Shown piece after piece: positions 54,131 to 64,000 of a stretch of 64,000 nt of DNA. Source of the stretch: Cristatella mucedo (taxonomy: Eukaryota > Bryozoa > Phylactolaemata > Cristatellidae); NCBI GenBank assembly GCA_009760855.2, contig WPIO01000015.1, forward strand, positions 5,445,001 through 5,509,000, given 5' to 3'. The translations under genes were made by a program, and so were the position numbers. The first letter of the stretch is position 1, and every line of letters starts with the position of its first letter. The notes below the pieces were generated by a model, which was not told where the DNA came from, did no database searches, and was given only the letters and a program-made list of their open reading frames with translations.

Positions 54131-57100
54131 ATTAGGAAAATGCAGCACCGAAAGCCTCGAAAGCGACAAACTCGTAAGTAAAGAGTACGGGTATGTTGGA
54201 AAGACAGCTAGGACAAGTAAGTCTCTCAACTAGAAACAACATATAACATACAATCTTAGTCTCCAATTTTTCAACAGGAGAACCTATTGCTAATGCCGTA
54301 GTCACAAGTGGTACTTTTTGACGAAAGGCTTTATTAAATGAAAGCCAAAGTTCAAGGTCAAATAATCGAACTGCCTCTTGCATGTAGCTATCAGAAAATC
54401 TTAAGTAAGACTGTTATTACGGATTAACACTATAAAAGTATCACAATATAGCCAATTCTAATTAAGTGTCTATTTAAAGTAAACCTAATGTATCTCCGTA
54501 AGTTGCTCCACAAAGCCATAAGGACAAAGTGGTTGTTACATTTGAGATTTTTCTAAACGTTTTGTGATACTGACAAGGTCCGTAAAAGAACCCTGAACTA
54601 AGAGTCGGAGTTAAATGTATGTATCCGGGTAATTCGACTAGATTATTTGTTAAAAGCGAAACTGTAAGCACCTGAAAGTAAGCAGTGCTGCTGCTGCTGA
54701 TAGTGCTGCTGCAGTAGGCAACACTGGAGGATCTACCTGTAGCCATTTGAATCACTGGCTTTGAACTTCTGCTGCTTTCTCACCAGATAAAATAGAGCCT
54801 TTTTATAGTAAGGGGGCATAAGTTTTCATGTCTTTAACTTAAGCGTGAACCTCCTAATCGATCGCTTATTTCGCGGAGCGATGGCTTTGTACTGAAAGCC
54901 CTTCTGTTAGGCTATGCATATTAAAACTTGCTGGTGCACATACATGAGTTACGTGCAGGAAAGTTTATAAGCATTTCTGCATGAGCTTAACTAAAGAAGA
55001 TAAACTGCATCATTCAACAGTGTCGTTCAAAGCTTAATAAGGATTTCAGGTAGTTACACAGAGATTAGGGGCGGTTTTAGTCCAATAAATATCGCTCGTC
55101 GCACCATCACGCCAAGCAGGACGATAGTTCTTCATGGGCTATGCGTCATACAAGCTGAGGGACGGCTAATCATCACTGGTAATTCGTGTTGACTGAATGC
55201 TTACTTTCGGACACAGCGAATACTTGGTTCACCGGGTTTCGGGCACAAGCAAGCTGAAGAGCTTGCTTCTTCTTCTGCTTCTGCCGCTGCTGCTGCTGTC
55301 CAGGTTGGAGCTGTCCACCCGACCCAAGATGCTCCCTCATCTAAATACGTCTTCCCTTTCTGTGCTTCGTAGCCACTTTTTTTGACGCTCTTTTTGAGGC
55401 TCTAGTCCGAGCAGTCTGCTGCTGCATCTCTTCATCTCTAGCCTCGTCCTGTCTTATCTTTGCCGCATGCCTGGTAGCTCGTCACGGTTCTAGGGAATGT
55501 GCGCAAGAGCAGCCGTCACTTCTTCTATCAAGCGTTAAGTCTATCCTTGTCCGCGACCAAGTGAACCAGTGTGCCAGCTTGCAGCCAGTCTTTGGCTGAC
55601 CATTCTTTAGGCTGCTAGATAACTTTAACCAATCTCGTCATGTATATTCTGCCCTGCTACGACTCTGGGATACCCTATTAAAGTCTCTACCATCTGAGCT
55701 GGTTCACTGCTGGCAAGCGTGCACCGACCTCTCACGATGAGCAAGCATGCATCATCCTCTCACGATGAGCAGCCAGCTTTATCTGGCCCAGCTGTCAGAC
55801 ACGCTTGCAATATGGCCGGCCTTGGTAAACGTTCCGGTGCAGAAACAGTAGCTTAATCTTTAACTGCACCTCTGACCAGCTTGCCTATCCAAACTTATGG
55901 ACAAAACTTCATAATACTCTACAATAGACGCAACCGTAGACTGCCTTTAAAAATCTCTGCATTTATTGTCTTCGATGCTCTGACTCTCTCTATCTCTCTC
56001 GTTCTTTATCTCTCACTCCCCCCGCTCCCTCTTTCTTTTTATTGCTCACCCTTTCTCTTTGGCTCCTAATGTCTCCGTTCGTTTTCTGTACCCTCTATGC
56101 TATCGCTTCTCTCACTTACTCTCTGCTTTGTCGATCGCACAGTTTTATCCTACCTTTAACTGTGCTCACCTGTAAGTCTGAGTCCAAGTGGGCAGTGGTA
56201 GCGTAACTTGCCAAGTTCCTAGGCACAGCAGGGAATACTACCCGGTGTAGCCTACTAGCCTAAGATTCACATTAACATTATGCGTCAGCCCAGCTCCGCT
56301 TACTACATCCTAAATGAATAAAGTCTCGAAAAGAAATTTTTTTAATTAATCATTAATCTTATTTTTTTCTTGTAGTCTGGCGTCCTTATCCTCGACTCAT
56401 TGGCAAGAGCAGGCCGGGATTACCAGCAGCTGCCGAACTTGGTCGCCATTGCTCAAAAGAACCCACAAAAACAAAGATTTTCCAACAGATTCAGGTTGCG
56501 AGAGATATGATTATCTATGAATAGCTATTGGTAGCCAATATATCTGCTGATTTCAATGGCAGCTGAATACCCCTCCAAATTTACTCTTGCTGCTCTCCAT
56601 CTGAACCCTTGGGTGACGTTCGTGAACATTGCGATAGCCAAGCAATGGATTCCAGTTGTGAAATGGCAATGATATTATTGCCAACAGCAAGCAGCGGTGA
56701 AAGTTCCTGAAGCTATGTGGTCGCTATATCAACAAGGCTGTTCAATTACCCAACATTTTTGCATACTTTACCACACCGCACCTTACACCAGCTGTCAGCC
56801 TCATCACTGATTATGAATACGTGCAATCAGAATGCAGCTTCAAATGTTAATAGGTACGTATCTTCAAGATCAGTATAACGAACACATAACCCTGAAATGT
56901 GGCTTAGCTGTATCGGTTTCCATTGTTAATCTTCACAAGAACTTCGGTTTTCAGAAAAAATCTTCAACGGGCAGTCAAACTTGTATGCGAACAGTTGGTG
57001 AGCCAAGGAAAATATGCTGGAAAAGACACTTGTGAGTTTCAGGTCCAGCAGCACGTGAGGTATAATATGTACCCAGTCTTTACCAGATTTGAGGGTCTTT

Positions 57101-57235
57101 TAGAGTCAAGTTACACGACTTGAGTCAGCAAAGAGATTGGTACGATGCCAAGAGCAGTTATGAGCAGGTTAAATAAGATAGTGCCTCCAGAGAATACTAA
57201 AACTGACTAGTAGGTGAAGGAAAATTGAAGTCGAT
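54131..57235. other. Copy B spacer with debris
   Basis: A short LINE-B-like 3' end (TGTATCTCCGTAAGTTGC) lies at 54488-54540. The CTGCTGCTGCTG patch at 54686-54715 matches copy A at 27066-27100, and the block around 55080-55140 matches 27470-27530. From about 55.6 to 57.2 kb there is additional sequence without a copy-A partner that I can see. There are CT-rich patches near 55985-56060. No gene. Confidence 0.45.
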
Positions 57236-57239
57236 GCAC

Positions 57240-57475
57240 TGACTCATTGGGGTGAACGAGTGCACGTCGGTGACACGTGGGGTAATTCGGCCGCTGCCAC
57301 GTTAGCGACAGGCCGGCCTTGCTGCCGAGCATTACACCAACTGCAAGCTTATTGAACAACGGAAAACCAGCAAGTACTGAGTCAGTGAAGTGGAGACGGG
57401 ATGTCGGGAAGGCTTGATGCCAACCAACAGCTGATTAGCCGAAACAAGTTATATGACAAGTTTTTAAGTCTTTAA
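57240..57475 (-). mobile_element. LINE RT fragment, degraded
   Basis: Parallel to 49820-50040: GTGGAGACGGGATGTCGGGA, CAACAGCTGATTAGCCGAAA and ACACCAACTGCAAGCTT blocks in the same order, with more decay and no ORF. Confidence 0.62.
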
Positions 57476-57876
57476 TTTTATGCTAAAAATGCCCATCAAT
57501 ATTTTACCCACTGAAACCTTGAAAAAGCAGAACTGGTTACGAAGCTGTGCAGCACTCTCGTAGTCACGTGGTTGGCACGTCGACTGCTTAGAGTCTAAGC
57601 GGTTGGCAGTGCGACTTTTACTCTCTCATACTGTAACATTGAAGCAAATGTGCCTGCTTTTATCTCAATCCATCGCAAAAGATTATATTGTAATGTTAGA
57701 TAATAATATTTTCTACTGCTTACCTTGTATTCACTTTTAATCGTTGCCTAGTCCTCGGTCAGCTCATGGACTTTGACTTTGGTTGCGTTTTTGCTAACCA
57801 ATTAGCATGGTTACCTAGCAGGGTATGTAAAGTGCCAGTAATGGCGTACCGAAGTGCGGAAGGGGCCGTACGTCCC

Positions 57877-57953
57877 CTATCTAGCCTATCTAGCCTATCT
57901 AGCCTATCTAGCCTATCTAGCCTATCTAGCCTATCTAGCCTATCTAGCCTATC
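57877..57953. repeat. 9-bp tandem repeat (CTATCTAGC)n
   Basis: About 8.5 near-perfect units followed by CTATCTATC and TATA variants to about 57990. Copy A has no such expansion at the equivalent place (27900-27960). Confidence 0.96.
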
Positions 57954-58144
57954 GCTCTATCTATCTATCCTATCTATCCCCTATATATATCGGATCCGGA
58001 GGAGCCAAAGTGAGCTCTAAATACTGGGGCGCAGGCGACTAATCTGTGCATTTCAACCCTGGGGGACTATTTCGTAGGAACAATGACGATTCCGCAATAC
58101 CCACTAAGTGCTACGGTGAGATTTTTTGTTAGGGTACCATAGTA

Positions 58145-58890
58145 TTGCCATCATTTTTTATGAATTACGTTTTGACTGAGGCTATGATCGTTGGCTGTGA
58201 AAGCTTACGTCTAAATCCAACTTATAAACGGCCGAATTGCTGTGGCAGGTACCTTGTAGAGCCTTAAAGAGGGCATTGGCTGACCAAGTCATTAAGCAGC
58301 CACATCTGACCAGTTCAGATTCTAATTGCCTGCAGCCAAGCAAGCTAACGATTGAAGGCGCAGCTACACTCCAGCAACCGGAAATGCGAGTCCGACGGCA
58401 GGTTGCACGATTGGACCCGCTTGAAGTGCTGCTAAAGTATTGTGACAGGTTCACAGTAAATCAGAGCAAGACTTGTTGCTCAGCCCCACTCAGCTGGTTT
58501 CCAATTATGCTATTGAAACTGCCCAGCAGTCTGATAAAAGGCACCGATCGGCAGACCGTTACCTGCTAGTGCCAGTCGCCAGCTGCTGCACACAAAGATA
58601 TGCGATGCTCTGGCTTTGATTGGGGCCTGTGCACCAGCTGCAGCGAATGTCGAGCACAGTGTCCGGTATCAGAACACAAGGAATTGATTGACCTACTGCA
58701 GCTGCTCTGCCAGAAGCAGCAAGCCGAGCAACGTTGTGTCTGTATGCTAAGACAGCTTTGCTCAAGCTCAGCTCCTAACGCCAATCAGCATTATGGGAGC
58801 TGCAATGCAGCACAGTTAGACTGTAGTGGCACTATTTTACCTGCTGCCACATTCCTATCTGCTAGTATTGAAATGAGCCCAAATGAAAAT
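58145..58890 (+). repeat. Core repeat, copy 5
   Basis: Closest relative of copy 2. The frame is open 58237-58566, TAG at 58567-58569, then open in the same frame to 58893. Peptide landmarks (LTIEGAATL, WFPI, LLKLPSSLIKGT, SPAAAHKD, CSECRAQC, QQAEQRCVC) align with copy 2 on both sides of the stop. Confidence 0.82.
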
Positions 58891-58993
58891 TAAAATCGAT
58901 GCAGCCTTAAAGTTGCTATTTGCACGCTCTAGTAACCGAAATCCAGGTTGACTCGTGCAATGAATATAGCATCGTTTTTGATGCTCTCAGTTA

Positions 58994-58995
<2 letters not shown>

Positions 58996-59062
<67 letters not shown>
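58996..59062. repeat. (CT)n microsatellite
   Basis: Pure CT repeat of about 65 bp after core copy 5; the copy-A counterpart (28925-29045) is interrupted. Confidence 0.97.
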
Positions 59063-59063
<1 letters not shown>

Positions 59064-59960
59064 GCATGCCGAATTATGAGCCCAGGCAGTACGTTATCAT
59101 CACTGCTGAAGACAAGTTACAAAAACAAAAAACTTTCTCACAAACTTAGTTTTGAATATAAGCTATTATCGCCAGCAGCTTTTCATGGTAATCAGTCGTC
59201 CACCTTATCGCATTACTTTTTGAAAACACTATAAATTCTATTCTGTTGCTTAACGTCGTAGCCCTGGGATAGGGTGCTCGAACTTCACAAGAGCCCGGCA
59301 CAGGATTCAATTTGATAAACCGGTAGACAACTACTGTCAACGAAAAAATCAGCCGTCATGATCGCTGAATCTTTTGGGTTGGTATGTAAACTCGGCTTTT
59401 GAAATAGGCCACATTTACTGCGCATTTTCCAAAACTGGACCTCACGTCAATTCTCAACTTCAGTCCTGATTAGGATAGCTGCCACCAGTATGCAGTTTAA
59501 AACAATCATAGCCAGATATATTGTGCTTTTCTTACCAATGCAAGCAAAAGGCTGACCTCATTTTAGCTGCTCACTGTGATGGGGCGGGCACAATTATTTG
59601 CTTTTCAAACAACTCAATGCCCTCCATTCTCCTTTACCAGTTGCCCGACTATCGAGTTACGGGTAAGAAGTGCTGAGTTCCAAAGTGCCGATAACCCTGA
59701 CAGCGATACGTTATTGAAACTAGTCATTTATCGCACTAGCTGATGACAATCGAGTCTGAATATCAACGACCATGACCTATTAGTGGGTCTTGCTCAGTTG
59801 GGCAGAATCTGGAGGCCGGCTGAATAGCAGCACTATTATCAGTCCTGTCCCAGTTTAGCTTGTGCAAGAGGTGCCACCAGGTTCACGGCCGGCTAGCTAC
59901 AGCTTGATCGAACAGCTAATGGTATATCTCATTTCATTGCCGGTGCAATCAGAAGTCGTG
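59063..59960. other. Duplicated spacer
   Basis: From about 59610 it matches copy A from 31480 (CTTTACCAGTTGCCCGA, CCAAAGTGCCGATAACCCTG). Left of that it is not matched. No gene. Confidence 0.45.
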
Positions 59961-59964
59961 AGGT

Positions 59965-60430
59965 CAAAGTCCCCCACCAGGTCTGGCATTGTACCACTGC
60001 CTTTTCTAAATCTAACTGTTTACCAATACATCGTTCAAACGTCAAATCCTTTGGAGACCATACATTGAGTTCGCATGCTCACAAATCAAAGAACTCACCC
60101 GACTGTAGTCACAACATCCCTGACTTGACAACATTTAAAAACAACTTAGCAGCGCACCTATTTAGGACAGAATTTAGTGGGTCCCTGTGATTCGTCCTTG
60201 ATGTACTATGCTAACTGACACTGCGAATTCTGCCACTAGCCACACTTGCATGCTGATCCTGTGCATTTCACCCCTAACCGCGTTATTCCTGTTTTTATCA
60301 AGCAGGATATCCAGTTAATTTTTGATCGCGTTTCCTTCGCAGCAAATGCGAAGCACCTATAACGAGACTGCGGTCTTCAAGGGTGCTTTAAAAAGTCAAA
60401 GTATCATTACTATTATCATTATTATTAAGT
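59965..60430 (+). mobile_element. LINE-A 3' end (partner of 31862-32330)
   Basis: CCCACCAGGTCTGGCATTGT, AATCCTTTGGAGACCATACA, CATGCTGATCCTGTGCAT, hairpin remnant and ATTATTATTA tail, at the same relative position as in copy A. Confidence 0.85.
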
Positions 60431-61230
60431 GCGCTGCTGGTCGGCAGGAAAACAACCCCCAGCAGCCTTATCAGCCTCAATGGGTACCGAGTGCAACTTT
60501 CGCCTTCTTCATTGCTCAACCACTTGAGGAATACCGAATTTTCTTGAGCACCTACCTAACAAAAACCCTTTCGATTCTTACTTTTTTAATCAGAGTCGAT
60601 GCTTCCGTGAATTCACTGATCATCAGCATTCCTTTCCCATTCTCTTCTGTTGACAACATATTTCTTTCCTAGGCAACCCTCCAGCCACCGCTAGGCAGGC
60701 CATTCAGCAATGCACTATCAGGTAACCAAGAGTGACACGGAACGTAGCTTTGAAAGTCTCTGGGTATCCGCGTTCGATTCGTTATAGAAAGAAGTGACGC
60801 CAGTTGCTAAAAATTGTTTATAACTTAAAATCGTGATCTGGCTATGGACGACTAACCATGGCAGTTGCAGGCGATCAGTAAAGTCGCAAGCTTCTTCATG
60901 TTTCCACTGTATCGTACCTCACTAATCACAGTGGTCCGTCGCATCATGCACAAACCTTGCACTATGCCACCACCCCCATTCAACTTTCTTCACCACCAGC
61001 ATCAACCTTAACATCCCAAGGCTTTGCCATCGAAGCACCAGACATTGAAAGAAAGGCATCCCGGTGCGTGAACACGTCAGGGCACTCTCTGGCTGCATTG
61101 GCAAGGTATAGCACGGTGACTCATTGATGTAGGATGTTTCGGCAATGAATACAGTGTTTCCCTGATTCAGCAGGGTGCCAATCTGCTCGAGAACCAGCTC
61201 GATGAGAGATTGTGAGCCGCGACTGCTTTT
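60431..61230. other. Duplicated spacer
   Basis: Matches 32331-33165. A plus ORF of 116 aa (60322-60672) spans the LINE tail and is not conserved in copy A. Confidence 0.45.
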
Positions 61231-61234
61231 TCAG

Positions 61235-61388
61235 TAAGGTGGTTAATTTTCACGACCTTAGGATTGAAGCTGTGTGTTTGAATCGCTCGTAGGCTGATTC
61301 TTTGTCTGCAATGCAAGCCGTGATGATAGCTATTATAACTCTTCTGTCGCTATGTACAAAAGACTGCTACATTAACTGGAATTATTCT
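61235..61388 (+). mobile_element. SINE-2 (partner of 33168-33310)
   Basis: TGTGTGTTTGAATCGCTCG, TGCAAGCCGTGATGATAGC, TGTACAAAAGACTGCTACAT. Confidence 0.7.
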
Positions 61389-61690
61389 TGCTCGTCGCCG
61401 AAATTACTTCGCACTATCTAATCTAGCTGCAAAGCCCAAGGCTGTCCGAGTGAGATACTTGGTTAGCAAGGTGTAGCACCGGACTAGCACGGCTCAGGGC
61501 TTCACCGAGCCTTTGTCAGACTACACGACTCTCTGAGACGGCTGCTTATCGCTGAGCCTCTGCAAACCCAGTCTGTAGCTACCACAGAGACCTACACCTG
61601 GACGTACTCCTACTTGGCCGACGAGACGGAAGGTCAGCTAGTAACTGGCTGGGCGGCAGCTGTGCTGTGGCGCCGGTGCCGGCTAATCTC

Positions 61691-62058
61691 AAGCTTGTGG
61701 GCGGGCCATGACTGGCCGGTCCCATTGTCTGTCGTCGCTGGAGCCCTGAGACCGGCTAGCCCATAATGCAATACGTCGCGCCTGCGGTAACTTCAGTCGA
61801 CAGCCAGCGTCTGTCTCGGCTCCTACTCTGCTTCCTCGGCTTGTACTATCGAACGAAAGATGAGCCTTTACCAGAAGATCGGCCAGAGGCTTGCAGGTTG
61901 TAGACAGTGCGCCTTGGCGACTCTGCCCCACATGCGCTTCCCAGCTCCGAGTGCTGCTGCTTCCTTGCTGATCCTTGCGTGAGCTGCCGCTGCCCACGTT
62001 GCCCATTCCTACTATCGGCATGCCGCTCAGCATTTCTGCTACCGCTCACTGGAGGCGC
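61691..62058. other. Highly conserved island (partner 33599-33966)
   Basis: See the copy-A entry. The minus ORF is 62033-61689 (114 aa), and a plus ORF (61907-62155) exists only here, so plus-strand coding is not conserved. Confidence 0.6.
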
Positions 62059-63310
62059 GATACCTCGAAGCTTACTCGAGCCGCCGCCTGACTGCATGCC
62101 TGGCCATAGGAGGAGGGCAATTTTGGTAACTGCTTGCCCGACCGTATTTCAATAGCCTAGCAGTGGCTGTGCTCAGGCAAATGCTGGTGAACCAGAAAAC
62201 ACGGCTAGCTATTGCATAGAGGGCAATGCAAGCAGTGCCACTCGCTAGATCCACGATCAAAGCTGCTGACGATAGGCAGATGCTAGCAACTTGGGAAAAG
62301 CCACAGCAGCTGTAGCCGCTAGTAGTTGCTGGAGGAAATTCGCCACTAGAGACGCGAAAAAGCGGCTCAGAAGCGGTTCTGTACTACACTGGTTGTGGCT
62401 CAACGGTAAGCAGTTTGCAGCTGCAGTGGCGCCTCCTTGGCTTCTTTTGCATAGCCTAATAACATGTGGCTGCGAAGCTTAGCCGTGGTGACCGTGGTGG
62501 CTGCAGCGGCCAAGGCAGTAAATGCACATGCAGCGCCGGTTGAGGGGTTAATTAGCTGCTCGGACTGCCACCTTTACATCCGTTTCCAACCTGTCAGCTG
62601 ACGGCCACAACCTAATGCCATGCTGTCGGAACTTACGAGGCATGTGCACCAATTACTTTTCATAGTGTTAGCTCAGATTGCATAGCAAAGTCTGGCGCTT
62701 TCCTGGTAAGACAGGTATGGTGAAAGAGACGTGGGTGTAAATTTTGACGCCCTTATACTGACTTGGCAGCAGTGGCTGTCGATCGCCACCGCCTCCAACA
62801 GGCCACTGCTACCTGAGGGCCAGTGTCTCAGGCGGCCAACGATCTGGAACGGGCCAAAGCTCTCATATAGGTTAAGATATGCTCTAATGACGTTGACCCT
62901 GCTTCAGAGTTGAATAGTCTAGATGATGATGCTAACCAATCTGTATTTTTGATTACAAAACGCTAACCCTGTAAGTCATCGTCAAAGCTCGGTAGCGAAA
63001 GACAGAGGAATTCCCCCAAACGCTTTGCTCTCACCCTGCGTTCCCAGAGTTAGTTCAAGGAGTGTCCACTAGCCGCCTAGCCTCGCGAGACTTATTAATA
63101 ATCTCCACAGCTACCATCTCTGGTGGAATTTGACTTACCAACGGAGTGGTCACACACTGCCCAGCGGGGCTGTTAATGCACACGTAAGGCCGTATTTTAG
63201 TCTAGTTTTGTGTTACAGTCTACAGCACTTCATTTGATTATCCACAGTAAGTCGTTTTTCTAAGCGAAGAGCTCCCCATGAATAGCCCCCTAAATATCCC
63301 TACCTGATTT
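62059..63310. other. Duplicated spacer
   Basis: Matches 33967-35190 with many substitutions and indels. No gene. Confidence 0.45.
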
Positions 63311-63314
63311 TAGA

Positions 63315-63472
63315 GGTTCTTTTATATAGCGACAGAAGATCATTTAAGGTTATCATAAATTATTGCATTGGCAGTAAATCATCACCCAATGCAGGAATGG
63401 AACCCACGAACTCGAGACCAAAGTCGGGAAGAGCAACCGCCTTACCTAACGAGCCATCCAGTCCCCATAAAC
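63315..63472 (-). mobile_element. SINE-2 (partner of 35195-35350)
   Basis: ATATAGCGACAGAAGATCA, GGAATGGAACCCACGAACTC (B-box complement, mutated), CAACCGCCTTACCTAACGAG. Confidence 0.75.
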
Positions 63473-64000
63473 ATATCATCCTGACAGACTTTGATTATTC
63501 AATGGAATTACGCTTAGCCACTCAAACATTAGTATGTTTCTTCTTGGCTATGCAGTGTAACACTGCTGTCTCCTTAGGTTTCTTCTCTATGAGGCATATT
63601 ACCCGGGAAAAACTATAGGTGACCGATCCGTTTCACTCATGCTAATATAAACTCTTGATTCTTCATTTGCCTTACCTAATGGCATGTCGATGGATCTACT
63701 GTGGCTCATATAAATTTAAGAAGACTTGAAGGTGGTAGCCGTTATCTTATACCTATAAATTGTTACAGCATGCAGAGGTTCCCAATTTCTGTAGGTTCTG
63801 CTTGCCTTGTGAGCCTGTAAGTGTGCCACGTGACAGTGTCCTCTCGCTCATACACATTCTATTTCTGTTCGAAATAGAGCAGCGAATCAGAGAATCCACT
63901 AGGGAATGATGCTGCTTCGTCTTTATATCCGTCGGCAGAAACCGGAAGGCGAGTAGCCGCTTTCACTTCCAGCAAAGATATATCTGCCAAGTTAGAAAGT
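63473..64000. other. Duplicated spacer to the window edge
   Basis: Matches 35360-36330; the last bases (TATATCCGTCGGCAGAAACC) resemble 36294-36320, the start of the LINE-A copy in A, so copy B probably continues beyond the window. Confidence 0.5.

Larger units (their letters stand above)
50040..64000. repeat. Segmental duplication, copy B (internally reiterated)
   Basis: This carries the counterparts of copy A but with extra units. The 25.4-27.1 kb block of copy A is represented at 50.04-51.97 kb and again from 51.98 kb, and the CTTGAAAAxGCA-AACTGGTTA block occurs a third time at 57.5 kb. It continues to the window edge. Confidence 0.78.

Overview
This is a stretch of eukaryotic, almost certainly animal, nuclear DNA that is dominated by old repeats. 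The evidence is CR1/L2-type LINE reverse-transcriptase debris, tRNA-headed SINEs, a Ty3/gypsy-like gag/protease remnant, long dinucleotide and trinucleotide microsatellites, GT-AG exon structures and a CYP2-like cytochrome P450 fragment. There is no bacterial gene organisation, no operon and no long intact ORF. The species cannot be named from the sequence. Most translatable stretches are LINE debris, simple-repeat translations or chance ORFs in GC-rich DNA.

Layout. 1-3.0 kb: two minus-strand LINE fragments, one keeping endonuclease and reverse-transcriptase motifs. 4.1-8.5 kb: CT/GA microsatellites around a GC-rich block (about 5.3-7.3 kb) with one weak multi-exon gene candidate on the plus strand. 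9.0-12 kb: a 3' LINE piece abutting a broken minus-strand Ty3/gypsy-like element (protease, gag, LTR edge). 14.4-15.6 kb: a 39-bp inverted repeat, two consecutive P450 exons carrying a stop, then a second kind of reverse-transcriptase fragment. 17-20 kb: SINEs and LINE ends. 21.2-24.5 kb: a GA/GACA microsatellite, then a degenerate 15-bp minisatellite of about 3 kb split by a LINE.

25.4-36.3 kb (copy A) and about 50.0-64.0 kb (copy B) are diverged copies of one complex segment. Both hold the same unrecognised 'core' repeat of about 0.75 kb (five copies in the window), a LINE end at the same site, the same SINEs, and an unusually well-conserved island of about 370 bp. Between them (37-50 kb) lie SINEs, LINE ends, a GC-rich ORF-dense patch and two CTA/CTG trinucleotide arrays flanking a LINE-B 3' end.

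Repeat names used here are local labels. LINE-A is the main CR1/L2-like 3' end; its terminus is a short hairpin followed by ATT repeats. LINE-B is a second family with a different 3' end. LINE-C is the EN-RT fragment at the left edge. SINE-1 is tRNA-headed and has a LINE-A-like tail. SINE-2 is tRNA-headed with another tail. The best leads are the shared LINE-A/SINE-1 tail, the core repeat with its shared in-frame stop and terminal stem-loop, the conserved island inside the duplication, the 15-bp minisatellite, and a nested LINE-in-LINE-in-core insertion whose target-site duplications can be read. All similarity statements are by eye; no search was run.
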